Below the pieces are notes generated by a model. That model did not search any database. It saw only the letters and a program-made list of their open reading frames with translations, and was not told the DNA's origin. 61,841 nucleotides of DNA from the IMG/VR virus record IMGVR_UViG_3300050821_003130, positions 1 to 61,841 of that record; one strand, 5' to 3'. This document shows, one piece after another, positions 1 through 7,844 of this stretch. Both the position numbers and the translations under genes were made by a program. Numbering within the stretch: the first letter of the stretch is position 1; every line of letters begins with the position of its first letter. The stretch comes from a virus.

Positions 1-9
1 CTGTGGGTG
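1..9. repeat. Left copy of 9-base terminal repeat
   Basis: CTGTGGGTG opens the window and also closes it. Joining the ends through this overlap keeps the zinc-ribbon gene in frame, which supports a circular or circularly permuted genome. The repeat is too short to tell a physical end structure from an assembly overlap. Confidence 0.7.
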
Positions 10-470
10 GACCGTATCATGTGCTGCAACCGCGCGCCAGCGTTGGGCTCAGGACCCTCAGCCGTGCCCGCTGATAGCGCCACGCCGTTGTTGCCAAACC
101 CCACCGGCAACCCCTGGGCCTGCATCTGCTGCATCCTCTGGCTCACCGGGTTGGGTGGCAGCGGGACAACGGAATTCTCTCCGACCCGAACGTTGTCGCG
201 CATGTTCGTGATCTTGAGTGATTCGGCTCCATCCACGCCCATCTCGCGGGCCATCTGGGCGCGGTGGATCGATCCTTCCTCCATGGCGCGGTACACGCCG
301 TCCGTGGCGGCGCGGCATTTGGAGATCGACGGCATGACTATATCGTCATCTGCCCGATCGCTCGCCACCCTATAGCCGCACCCAAGTCCACAGACCTTGG
401 GCAATCCCTTGATGGGATCGACCGGGAAACGACCGCCACACCCTGGGCAAACCGCGCGGTATCGGGCCAT
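1..470 (-). CDS. Zinc-ribbon protein, N-terminal part (gene crosses the window ends)
   Basis: Hypothetical protein with an N-terminal zinc ribbon: C8-x2-C11 and C27-x3-C31, each followed by glycine, a plausible four-cysteine site. The ATG at 470 overlaps the TAA of the gene before it (TAATG). The frame is open to base 1 and, when the window ends are joined through their shared 9 bases, continues to a TAA at 61742-61744, giving about 186 residues. The middle and C-terminus are rich in Gln, Pro and Asn with no recognisable domain. It lies between the terminase and portal genes, so a packaging or head role is possible, but that is inference from position only. Confidence 0.8.
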   Translation of the reverse strand, partial: MARYRAVCPGCGGRFPVDPIKGLPKVCGLGCGYRVASDRADDDIVMPSISKCRAATDGVYRAMEEGSIHRAQMAREMGVDGAESLKITNMRDNVRVGENSVVPLPPNPVSQRMQQMQAQGLPVGFGNNGVALSAGTAEGPEPNAGARLQHMIRSTH

Positions 471-664
471 TACTTTGCTCCAACGGTTTGCGGAGGGTCG
501 TAAGCACCGCCATCGCATTTCTGGGCATATGACGTTGTTCTAGGGCAGAACGCGCCGGCCCATCCCTTCCAATCGCCGCTGGGATTGGTTTTCATCTGAA
601 ACGAATCGCAGGTCATGCACCATCGGCGCTGACCTACCTCGATCCAATCATGATCCTTTTGCAT
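470..664 (-). CDS. Small cysteine-containing protein downstream of terminase
   Basis: 64-residue hypothetical protein with a CMTC pair and two further cysteines, possibly a small zinc-binding fold. The ATG at 664 overlaps the terminase TGA (TGATG) and has GGAGG inside the terminase 3' end at good spacing. An in-frame ATG at 679 lies within terminase and looks less likely. Its stop overlaps the start of the zinc-ribbon gene, so the three genes are translationally linked. Family not recognised. Confidence 0.7.
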   Translation of the reverse strand: MQKDHDWIEVGQRRWCMTCDSFQMKTNPSGDWKGWAGAFCPRTTSYAQKCDGGAYDPPQTVGAK

Positions 665-3600
665 CAGCGATTCCTCCATGAGGCGCGGCGAATCAGGGAT
701 TGAGCCTGAAACCGCGTGCGCCGCTTCTCGGAAAAGAACGATTCGAGTTGGTTCTTGGAATATAGCGATGCCATGTCAACAATGGACATGCTTTTTTTGG
801 CCTTCTCGGCCTCCCTGGTGCGCTTGTTGACCGCCATGGCGCGACGGACCCGCTCCTCCCAGCATCGAACGGCGAGGGCGAGGGAGACGACCCTATCGTC
901 CTTCCGGCGGCCCCGAGTCTCGATATTGTCGCCCTCCCGGGTGACCGACTTCATTTCCCCGAGCGTTTCAAGAGACCTGATTCGCAGCATCCCGTTCGAC
1001 ACGAAATCACGCAGGCGCTCCATCAGGCGGACCTTTCCGGATGGGCCAGCACCAGCGTTGGTGTTATGGGTCGGGATCATTCCCTCTCCAGCAAGATATA
1101 GGCTAGACGGGCTATCCACCTGTATGCAACGGACAGGAACGCTATCTATTTTGTCAACCGAAACAATCCTGTGAGTTTTTGAAACCCTCTCTCTGGTCGC
1201 CCCCCCATCGCACCTAGACCGCTTTCTTTCCAACCTAAACACCGGCATGCCCTTATAGGACATGAAAAAGAACTGCCACGCAGGGGCGCACACAACATCG
1301 CGCCCCTTATACCGAACAGTTCTATTCCTAATTGTGTGCTTAGATTTGAATCCGAGAGACCTCAGAAGCTCTGCAAATCCGGCCGCCATCTTTGGCGACG
1401 ATGTAGTGAAGTAGCACTGTCGTCCGTGCCTACCGGACTTGTTGACATTGCCATCGGTATCCATAAGACCTTGCAGCAGAGACAGCCTTTGCTCTTTTGA
1501 TGCCCTTAGATACTGACTTGGGATATGCTTATTTCCGAACACCCCAATTGATCTGATTTCTGTCGTCAACCCAACAACTCTCATATAGACTACGCGATTA
1601 TTTTTCTTCTCTGGTGTTGGTCTCCCCACTTCTCGGCCACACTCCATCAACAACCCGGAGATTTCCTCCGCGTCATTTATACCACAATGTATTTTTCCGC
1701 TGACAGAGGCTCCGTCTCCAAGCCACACTCCCAGAACATACGGATCAATGAGGAGATTCGCTTCTCCAAGAATTATCGGCTTGGCCACTGCAATGCGGTG
1801 TTTCAATGGATCAAGAGATTCAGTGGTCACAAGCTCATCAATGTATTTACCGGTTTTTCTGATTTGTCTTGACACCGGCCACAGGTGCTCTGCATCAGCG
1901 ACAATCGACGTTTTATCGTCGAATGTCACTCGATAGCACGTGTTTCCTATTTTTACCTCTGATGTGAAAACTACCGAACATTCATTCCCTTGGTCATCGA
2001 TCAGTATGTCGTCCGGCATCACATCTCCCATCGTCGTCCACCCGAACGGAGTCGGAAGTTTTTCGTAAACCGAAAGACATTTCCACATCCATGCTTTGCC
2101 AGTGCTCATCGAATCGGGTCGGCTATAGATGTACGACCGGACGTTTTTCATCACGTCACGAAGCCCAACTGCATCGAGTTCCTTCTGCTGATATCCAGAC
2201 GGAAGGTGCGTCTTGAGATACACGATCTCGTCCCACACCGCCGCTCCTGGTCCGTTCAATTCGATAATCAAATACACCTCGTTCGATGTCCCCGAGTACC
2301 ATCCGGCGAGGGCAAGAATGACCCATGCGAATTGCCGGGTCGAAATCAGCGGCCACGCATATTCGGCCACTTGGTCGATGCCATCAGCGTAGCAGCGCGT
2401 GACCTGAATTGCCGATCGGTCGTTGTCCTCGTTCATTCCGAACGCAGGATCGGCGGCGACCACATAGACCGCATCGCGTGGCTCCGGCTCCTCCCACACT
2501 CTCAGCTCCGTCAGGCGCGTATTCGGGGCCGGGTAAACCTTCGTGTCGACAAACTCCATGCCGCAGCCGAACATGTGTGACGATTTCGACTTGACGACGT
2601 TCTTGTTGGCCTGATCGGTCAGCGTCTCAGCCTGGAAAAACTGAGAGCCCGTAACCTGCCACATATCCTCTTCGGTCCACGGCTGCTCCTGAAGCCGCAT
2701 GACCCCGCCGTCGTACTCGGCCGGAGAATCACCCTCCGCCGTGGCGGTCGGGTCCATCTTTCTGCGTATCCACGCCAGCTGCTCGTCGGTGATCTGCCAA
2801 CCGTAAAGCTCGCGGACCTCCTTTATGCGATGCAATTCCTTGTCGGTCGGAGGCTGCACACCGTACCGCTCGTAGTCCGGATGGTTGACCGATATTCGCT
2901 GATTGTCCTTCGCCCACCATCCGATGAACACGCACCGTTGATGCGCGTCGTCTTTCTTTGCTTCCTGATAAATATCGTACCAAAGATTGAAGCCTCGGGC
3001 GGTCGATTCCCACAGATACAGGCGATTCTCGAAATCCTCGGCCAGAGCGTTGCGGAACGCCTCGATCTGTTCACCGGCCGCCCACGAGCAAATTTCCGAG
3101 GCGTGGACGAAGTTGATGCCGCTCGATCGCCCAAGAGTGCCGGACCCCTTGCCTTCGCGGACACCGGCCGCTGCGAAGTTGATGATGGTGCTGTTGCTGA
3201 GTTCGACGAGGGTGCGGTTCTGGCGCTTGATCTTCGGAAATCCAAGCTTGCGCGGCAGCCCTTCGATCATGCCCAGGAGCTCGATCCGCGCCTCTTCCTT
3301 GTGGCCGTCGGTATCGAAAACCATGTAGCCGCGCAGACCGTCGTGCATCCCGGCCCAGAACGTCGTCAGAGCGCGGGAGAACGTCGATACGCCGAGCTGG
3401 CGGCTCTTGCCGGCCTTGATGTCGTGGATGTCGGCGGCGAGTGCTCCGCAAATCCCGTCCAGCAAGAGGCGCTGCGCCGTGTAAATGTGCTCGCCAAGAA
3501 TGATCGGCCCCAACTCCTTCGAGTTGATCGATACATGGTTGGCGAACTCAAGGAATGCCGATCGAAATTCGGAGACTTTGGCGGGGTTCCAGCCGGACAT
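664..3600 (-). CDS. terL: Terminase large subunit interrupted by an intein
   Basis: DNA-packaging motor: an ATPase that drives genome translocation, fused to a nuclease that cuts concatemers. The 978-residue precursor has a terminase-type Walker A variant (KSRQLGVST, residues 65-73), a Walker B-like strand ending in HASEI (166-170), and nuclease acidic residues at D384 (AADPAFG), E447 and the DD pair at 901-902. Residues 508-846 are an intein; the spliced protein would be about 639 residues, a normal size for the family. No recognisable small terminase subunit adjoins it. One of the nearby small genes (3617-4104 or 470-664) could fill that role, but none shows a diagnostic motif. The N-terminus matches terminases that begin directly with the ATPase region. 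Confidence 0.95.
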   Translation of the reverse strand: MSGWNPAKVSEFRSAFLEFANHVSINSKELGPIILGEHIYTAQRLLLDGICGALAADIHDIKAGKSRQLGVSTFSRALTTFWAGMHDGLRGYMVFDTDGHKEEARIELLGMIEGLPRKLGFPKIKRQNRTLVELSNSTIINFAAAGVREGKGSGTLGRSSGINFVHASEICSWAAGEQIEAFRNALAEDFENRLYLWESTARGFNLWYDIYQEAKKDDAHQRCVFIGWWAKDNQRISVNHPDYERYGVQPPTDKELHRIKEVRELYGWQITDEQLAWIRRKMDPTATAEGDSPAEYDGGVMRLQEQPWTEEDMWQVTGSQFFQAETLTDQANKNVVKSKSSHMFGCGMEFVDTKVYPAPNTRLTELRVWEEPEPRDAVYVVAADPAFGMNEDNDRSAIQVTRCYADGIDQVAEYAWPLISTRQFAWVILALAGWYSGTSNEVYLIIELNGPGAAVWDEIVYLKTHLPSGYQQKELDAVGLRDVMKNVRSYIYSRPDSMSTGKAWMWKCLSVYEKLPTPFGWTTMGDVMPDDILIDDQGNECSVVFTSEVKIGNTCYRVTFDDKTSIVADAEHLWPVSRQIRKTGKYIDELVTTESLDPLKHRIAVAKPIILGEANLLIDPYVLGVWLGDGASVSGKIHCGINDAEEISGLLMECGREVGRPTPEKKNNRVVYMRVVGLTTEIRSIGVFGNKHIPSQYLRASKEQRLSLLQGLMDTDGNVNKSGRHGRQCYFTTSSPKMAAGFAELLRSLGFKSKHTIRNRTVRYKGRDVVCAPAWQFFFMSYKGMPVFRLERKRSRCDGGATRERVSKTHRIVSVDKIDSVPVRCIQVDSPSSLYLAGEGMIPTHNTNAGAGPSGKVRLMERLRDFVSNGMLRIRSLETLGEMKSVTREGDNIETRGRRKDDRVVSLALAVRCWEERVRRAMAVNKRTREAEKAKKSMSIVDMASLYSKNQLESFFSEKRRTRFQAQSLIRRASWRNR
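1063..2079 (-). mobile_element. Intein with LAGLIDADG homing endonuclease, inside terL
   Basis: Self-splicing element of 339 residues in the terminase nuclease domain. It starts at Cys508 (CLSVYEKLPTPFGW, splicing block A) and ends with IPTHN before Thr847, a standard C-terminal His-Asn junction with Thr as the +1 residue. A block B-like stretch ends in ADAEHLW. Two LAGLIDADG-type helices are visible: YVLGVWLGDG (about 621-630) and LLQGLMDTDG (about 708-717), so both splicing and homing functions look intact. Local base composition is more AT-rich than the flanking terminase codons, consistent with separate ancestry. Confidence 0.93.
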
Positions 3601-3616
3601 ACCGTCCGTTTACCAC

Positions 3617-3874
3617 CTATTGGCGGCGTCCGAAAGCCTGCGTATTGCGAGCCTTGTTCTCCAATTCATCCAGCGCAATCTTGCATTTAGCGCTCAGATT
3701 GCCCCAAAACTGCACGGCTGACAGGGAGCTATCCAGGATCAAAATTTCCACCGCCTCTCCCCCCTCTGCCGGCGGGACGATCACCGCCGCCCCGGCGAAC
3801 ACGGCATCTGCGTTGTGGTCCAAGCGCGCGGCCATGCGGCGGAAGATTTTGGCCTGTGGGGTTTCGTCGGTCAT
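3617..3874 (-). CDS. Hypothetical protein upstream of terminase
   Basis: 85 residues, starting at an ATG that forms an ATGA overlap with the gene before it; a longer in-frame start at 3934 would bury the neighbour's 3' end. It has a soluble, mixed composition with a C-terminal stretch containing VQFWGNL. Its position immediately before the large terminase makes a small-terminase or packaging role thinkable, but no HTH or coiled-coil signature is clear. Confidence 0.65.
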   Translation of the reverse strand: MTDETPQAKIFRRMAARLDHNADAVFAGAAVIVPPAEGGEAVEILILDSSLSAVQFWGNLSAKCKIALDELENKARNTQAFGRRQ

Positions 3875-4104
3875 TCCGGCCATCCCATGAGCTTGTGCTT
3901 GAAGAAATTCCCGATACGAGCGGCTACCTCGCAATTCGCCTTGTCAATGCCGTAGGTCGTACAGTGCTCACCGCCTTTTATCGCCTGTTTGGCTGTCTCG
4001 CCAACTCCCGCTGGCCGGTCGACCTTGCGCGCAATGATCACGACTTGGTCGTAACCATATTTGTCAGCCACCAACTTGGCTGCGCTGATCGGGATTGGCT
4101 TCAT
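3871..4104 (-). CDS. Hypothetical protein, 77 residues
   Basis: A short alpha/beta-looking protein with a YGYDQVVIIARK strand-like segment followed by a Gly/Lys-rich region. Its start and stop both lie in ATGA overlaps with the adjacent genes, so it is part of the coupled operon. I do not recognise the family; the segment recalls small conserved phage proteins of alphaproteobacteria. Confidence 0.7.
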   Translation of the reverse strand: MKPIPISAAKLVADKYGYDQVVIIARKVDRPAGVGETAKQAIKGGEHCTTYGIDKANCEVAARIGNFFKHKLMGWPE

Positions 4105-5123
4105 AGTATCCTCCCGTCAAGTCGGATGTCGTTCAGCCTGTTTTCCCACTCGATGAGGCTGAGGTAGTATTTGAGCGTATAGCACGTCGGATCATCCTTC
4201 AGCGTGCCGTCGCGCAGCATCTTGGACATGCGAGTGATTTCATCGGAAGTGGTCACCGATTTTAGCAGACAACCGTCGTCAATTGTCTCGGATATTTTCC
4301 GATATGAGCACGAATAGCTCCGCTTGTCTGGATCATCCGGTATCGGCATGACCCTCGCCATCGGGAACTCATGAGCGACCTTCTTCGCCACGTCCGCGAT
4401 CGTGTGGTTGCTCGTCCCGACGTTGAACGTCTCCCCGGCCACGCTGTCGGACTCCACGGCCCACACGAACGCTCGCACCACATCATCAACGTGAATGAAG
4501 GGGCGCCACTGCTCCCCACCGCCCATCACGTAGATCACGCCGTCGCGCCAAGCCCGCAAAGTCATGATATTTATTGCGAGGTCGAACCGCATCCGCGGCG
4601 CCACCCCGAACACCGTGGCGTTGCGGAGGATGACCGGCTCGAACCCATCCTCCGCGATGGACCGCAGATGGTCCTCCACCTCAACCTTGCTGCGGGCGTA
4701 CAGCGTGAGGGGCTTGCAGGCGTCGGCCTCGGTGAGGTTCGGCCGGTCACCGGCTCCGTACACGCTGGCCGAACTCGAGTAGACATATCGGCGGCACCCA
4801 GCAGCCTTAGCCAACGTCGCCAGCCGCTTGCCGCCCTCGATGTTGATGCTGCGGGTCAGCTCGGGGTCGATTTCTGCGGAAAGGTCGTTCGATAGGCCAC
4901 AGAGGTCGACCACGGCGTCGAAAACCGGACCCGATTCGAAGCGGAGAAAGTCCAGATGAACACTGCGGATGTCACCTCGGATAGTCGACAGATTTGGCCC
5001 ATCCTTGGGGTATTTGCCGAAAAAGAAACGGTCGAAGCCGGTGACGTGATGGCCCCGCGCGGCAAGAGCCTCCGCCAATGGAATACCTAAATACCCGCCA
5101 CAGCCGGCTAAAAGTATTCTCAT
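4101..5123 (-). CDS. NAD-dependent sugar epimerase/dehydratase (SDR)
   Basis: Extended short-chain dehydrogenase/reductase of 340 residues, the family that epimerises or dehydrates nucleotide-activated sugars. The NAD-binding motif GCGGYLG is at the N-terminus, followed by SSSASVYG and the catalytic YARSK (Y-x3-K), and a late substrate-domain segment RPFIHVDDVVRA. The start at 5123 makes an ATGA overlap with the exonuclease gene; an upstream extension to 5351 would run over that gene and lacks family character. It sits with a DegT aminotransferase, a second epimerase, an ATP-grasp enzyme and glycosyltransferase-like genes, so a nucleotide-sugar pathway is the likely context. The substrate cannot be told from sequence. 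Confidence 0.9.
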   Translation of the reverse strand: MRILLAGCGGYLGIPLAEALAARGHHVTGFDRFFFGKYPKDGPNLSTIRGDIRSVHLDFLRFESGPVFDAVVDLCGLSNDLSAEIDPELTRSINIEGGKRLATLAKAAGCRRYVYSSSASVYGAGDRPNLTEADACKPLTLYARSKVEVEDHLRSIAEDGFEPVILRNATVFGVAPRMRFDLAINIMTLRAWRDGVIYVMGGGEQWRPFIHVDDVVRAFVWAVESDSVAGETFNVGTSNHTIADVAKKVAHEFPMARVMPIPDDPDKRSYSCSYRKISETIDDGCLLKSVTTSDEITRMSKMLRDGTLKDDPTCYTLKYYLSLIEWENRLNDIRLDGRIL

Positions 5124-5599
5124 GTCTGCACCGAAAGACCGTGCAAAAACTCCCACGCCACCTTGGTCCACTGCGCATCCATCAGGGCGTTGTGCTCTTT
5201 CGTTGTCTGCTCTGGAAGCATCGGGTTTCCAAGGGCATCGCACCACTGCTTTACGTCCCGGCAGTATTTTGGCCATCCATTCGGTAGCTCCATCATGGTC
5301 CCGAATAGCTGGCAGAGTGCCACCCAATCGTAATCGGCGTAATAGGCCCAAACCTCAGGCTTCTCGCCCATAAATTCAATCAAAGCGCTCACAATAGCCC
5401 ATCGCTCGTAAATATGCCTACTGTCTATCGTAAGGTGCGGAGCGACGTTGGTTGCAAGCCACTGCGTTGACCGCGCCAACCTCCGGGACTCTGGAGTTTC
5501 CGCGTAATATGTCCGTCCGTCCTCGGAGACAACACCGATTGAGATCAACTGAATGGTGCTGCCATCCTCGTAGAACTCGGTATCGAACCAAAATCTCAT
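5120..5599 (-). CDS. DEDD-type 3'-5' exonuclease-like protein
   Basis: 159 residues with DnaQ-fold features: FDTEFYEDG at the N-terminus (D-x-E, motif I), WAYYADYDW in the middle (motif II Asp) and EHNALMDA near the end (the His and Asp of motif III in the DEDDh subclass). It resembles the compact exoribonuclease family typified by Rv2179c. Both ends are in ATGA overlaps with sugar-pathway genes. A nuclease inside a sugar operon is odd; it may act on RNA during takeover and share only the promoter. Activity is inferred from motifs. Confidence 0.8.
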   Translation of the reverse strand: MRFWFDTEFYEDGSTIQLISIGVVSEDGRTYYAETPESRRLARSTQWLATNVAPHLTIDSRHIYERWAIVSALIEFMGEKPEVWAYYADYDWVALCQLFGTMMELPNGWPKYCRDVKQWCDALGNPMLPEQTTKEHNALMDAQWTKVAWEFLHGLSVQT

Positions 5600-6687
5600 C
5601 GTGCGCTCCCTTGGATCTCGCGGATGGCCGTCGCGACCCGTTCGCACTCGGCCGGCGTATGGTCGTTGTAAATCCCGATCGCGATCACCTGACTGGCCAC
5701 GCGCAAGGTCACCGGAAGTTTGACCTTCTGGTTCGGCCAGTAGATCGGATCGAGATGCATTGCCGGATAGTAGACGCGCGTCTCAATCCCGCGCAGTTTC
5801 AGCATCTCCACGAGACGGTCGCGCGTCATTCCGAATGCGGTCTTGTCGATAAGGAGCGGGAAGTAGCACCAGCTCGGCGCTTGGTTCGGTGGAGGATCAA
5901 CCCATCTGACACCTGATATGCCACGCAGTTGATCGCTGAGACACATGGCGGCGCGCGATCGATTGGCTATGTGCGTCGGGAACGCGCGGAGGCTTTCCAT
6001 GCCGATGAGCGCGGCAACCTCGGTCATCTTGCCGTTGAATCCGAGTTCGCCCGACAGTCCGAAATTCCTGATCTTGCGCGCCGTGGCGATGAACGACTTC
6101 TCGGGCGAGCACAGGCACCCGCCTTCCATAACGCTAAATGGTTTTGTCGCATGGAAACTGTATATTTTGGGCCGGTCAGGTCGCGGCGGGAACGCCCCGA
6201 ACGCCGGCGCGCTGTCGAACATCAGGTCAACGCGGTTACGGTTTGCGACGTTGGACAGCATCGGGTCGCAGACCAGCCCATACACGTCCACGCCGAGAAT
6301 CGCCTTGGTCCGTCGCGTGAGCTTGCGTTCCGCGTCGAACGGATCAAGCGTCAGCGTTTCCTCGTTTATGTCCGAGAAGATCGGGTGCCCGCCGGCCAGC
6401 TTGACCGCGTGCGGAGTGGCGCAGAAGGTCAGACTCGGCACGATTACATCCCAACCGTTCACACCTTCCGCCATCAGCATCGCAACCAGCGCCGCCATGC
6501 CGGAGGAAAAGCAAATCGTGGGCACGCCGAGATATTCGGTCAGCACCGCCTCAAATTCCTCGACGTATTTACCGCCATTCGTAACTTGACCCGTGGCCAA
6601 ACATTCCGCGAACCTATCCGCTATCGTTTCCAGAGGCGGGAACGTCGGCCGCACGATCGGGAGGATGGGCAGGGTTTTGTCGAGCAT
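5596..6687 (-). CDS. DegT/DnrJ/EryC1-family PLP-dependent aminotransferase
   Basis: 363 residues of the sugar aminotransferase family, which moves an amino group onto a keto-sugar nucleotide. The PLP lysine is in SFHATKPF (about Lys182), with the aspartate in MFDSAPAFG upstream and the family's EGG after the lysine. The TNGGKYVEEFE segment near the N-terminus is also typical. The start at 6687 gives the expected family N-terminus; the upstream gene overlaps it by 74 bases, more than other junctions here. With the flanking epimerases it suggests synthesis of an amino- or acylamino-sugar. Confidence 0.9.
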   Translation of the reverse strand: MLDKTLPILPIVRPTFPPLETIADRFAECLATGQVTNGGKYVEEFEAVLTEYLGVPTICFSSGMAALVAMLMAEGVNGWDVIVPSLTFCATPHAVKLAGGHPIFSDINEETLTLDPFDAERKLTRRTKAILGVDVYGLVCDPMLSNVANRNRVDLMFDSAPAFGAFPPRPDRPKIYSFHATKPFSVMEGGCLCSPEKSFIATARKIRNFGLSGELGFNGKMTEVAALIGMESLRAFPTHIANRSRAAMCLSDQLRGISGVRWVDPPPNQAPSWCYFPLLIDKTAFGMTRDRLVEMLKLRGIETRVYYPAMHLDPIYWPNQKVKLPVTLRVASQVIAIGIYNDHTPAECERVATAIREIQGSAR

Positions 6688-7546
6688 CTGTGTCTCCGTT
6701 CTGGCGCAGCCATGCGACGTACTCCGGCAGGCCGTCCTTGATGGAACGCGGGCGGAAATTGAACTCGGCACGGGCCTTGTTGATGTTGAGAGCGGGGAAG
6801 CCGCAGTATCGCGGATGATCGCCGTGCTTGATGATCACCTGAGCCGTGCCTAGGTCGGCCTGGAGCAGCAGGTCCATGACCTGGCCGATTGTGGTTCGCG
6901 ACCCAGAGCCGATGTTCACCGGCCCGGTGACGTGTGATTCGCAGGCCGCGAGGGTCGCCTGAACCACGTCATGGACGCTGACATAATCCGCCCCGTAGGC
7001 CCCGCCGTTCTCGAGCACGATCATGTCACCCCGCAACATCCGGCGCACGAGGCTCGGCAGGAGGCCCTTGGATAGGCCTGGGCCATAGACGGACGACAGG
7101 CGCAGGGTGCAGCTCTCCAGCCCCCTCCAGCCCGCCACAACGGTCTCCTGGGCCACCTTGCTGGCAAGGTAGGGTGTGCCGCGGCTGGTCGGGTAGAGCG
7201 GGGCCGATTCGTCGGGGAAATCCTGCCGCATGGCGTAGGCGTTGCCACTGCCGAAATTTACGAATCGGCGCACCCCGGCAAGCTCGGCGGCCCGCAGCAC
7301 CTTGGTCGTGAATAGGACGTTGCCCTCGAAGCACTCCCGGAACGTCTCCGGGTGCATGTCGGCCATCAGGATGGGGATGTACGCGGCGAGGTGGCAGACG
7401 ACTTTGCAATCTTTGAATAATCGAAAGAAGTCAGGACTGTCTGCATACACGCGCCGGATCGGTATGACATGGTGTCCAGCCGCCAGCGCCGCGACGTGGA
7501 CATGGCTGCCGATGAATCCATTTGAGCCGGTGAGAGCAATTCTCAT
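6614..7546 (-). CDS. NAD-dependent sugar epimerase (second SDR)
   Basis: 310-residue extended SDR: TGSNGFIGSH NAD motif at the N-terminus and the catalytic YLASK tetrad segment in the middle. It is only distantly similar to the other epimerase of this operon, so the two probably catalyse different steps or act on different sugars. The start at 7546 is in an ATGA overlap with a tiny membrane protein gene; a longer frame to 7726 would cover that gene. The C-terminal 25 residues overlap the aminotransferase start and look unstructured. Confidence 0.9.
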   Translation of the reverse strand: MRIALTGSNGFIGSHVHVAALAAGHHVIPIRRVYADSPDFFRLFKDCKVVCHLAAYIPILMADMHPETFRECFEGNVLFTTKVLRAAELAGVRRFVNFGSGNAYAMRQDFPDESAPLYPTSRGTPYLASKVAQETVVAGWRGLESCTLRLSSVYGPGLSKGLLPSLVRRMLRGDMIVLENGGAYGADYVSVHDVVQATLAACESHVTGPVNIGSGSRTTIGQVMDLLLQADLGTAQVIIKHGDHPRYCGFPALNINKARAEFNFRPRSIKDGLPEYVAWLRQNGDTDARQNPAHPPDRAADVPASGNDSG

Positions 7547-7668
7547 AGCTTTTTCCGTTTGACCCAGACACAAAAGAGGACTGCGATAGGCCCGGCGACG
7601 ACCGCCCACACCAGCAGAAAATCGATCACCAAACGTACCTCGTTCTCGATCGCGATCGGCGGGATCAT
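7543..7668 (-). CDS. Single-span membrane microprotein, 41 residues
   Basis: Short gene fitted exactly between two ATGA overlaps, which supports it despite its size. The protein has an acidic/polar N-terminus, one hydrophobic segment of about 22 residues (IDFLLVWAVVAGPIAVLF) and a basic C-terminal tail (VKRKKL), so it should be inner-membrane with the lysines in the cytoplasm. Function unknown; it could anchor or regulate the sugar-pathway enzymes encoded around it. Confidence 0.75.
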   Translation of the reverse strand: MIPPIAIENEVRLVIDFLLVWAVVAGPIAVLFCVWVKRKKL

Positions 7669-7844
7669 GGTCGAACCATGACGAACAACATTTGACCAGA
7701 CGCAATCGCATTGCGGTATTGGTCAATTGTTAACCCGAAATGCCACGCCTCGTATCGGCGGATATACTCGTCGCTCGGCATCCCGGCCTGGAACTCGGAG
7801 AGTGAGCAAGTGTATTTGAAAGGAGGTTCCCGATCTTCTTTCAT
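7665..7844 (-). CDS. Hypothetical protein, 59 residues
   Basis: Small soluble protein with aromatic and acidic residues (DEYIRRYEAWHFG). The start at 7844 gives an ATGA overlap with the ATP-grasp gene and its stop overlaps the start of the membrane microprotein. Not recognised. Confidence 0.65.
   Translation of the reverse strand: MKEDREPPFKYTCSLSEFQAGMPSDEYIRRYEAWHFGLTIDQYRNAIASGQMLFVMVRP

Noticed and set aside
2830-3690. 286-residue plus-strand frame opposite terL
   Set aside because: Antisense to well-supported terminase codons; high-GC third-position effect, no ribosome binding site.
5929-6741. 270-residue plus-strand frame opposite the aminotransferase
   Set aside because: Arg-rich composition and antisense to a gene with a clear PLP motif.
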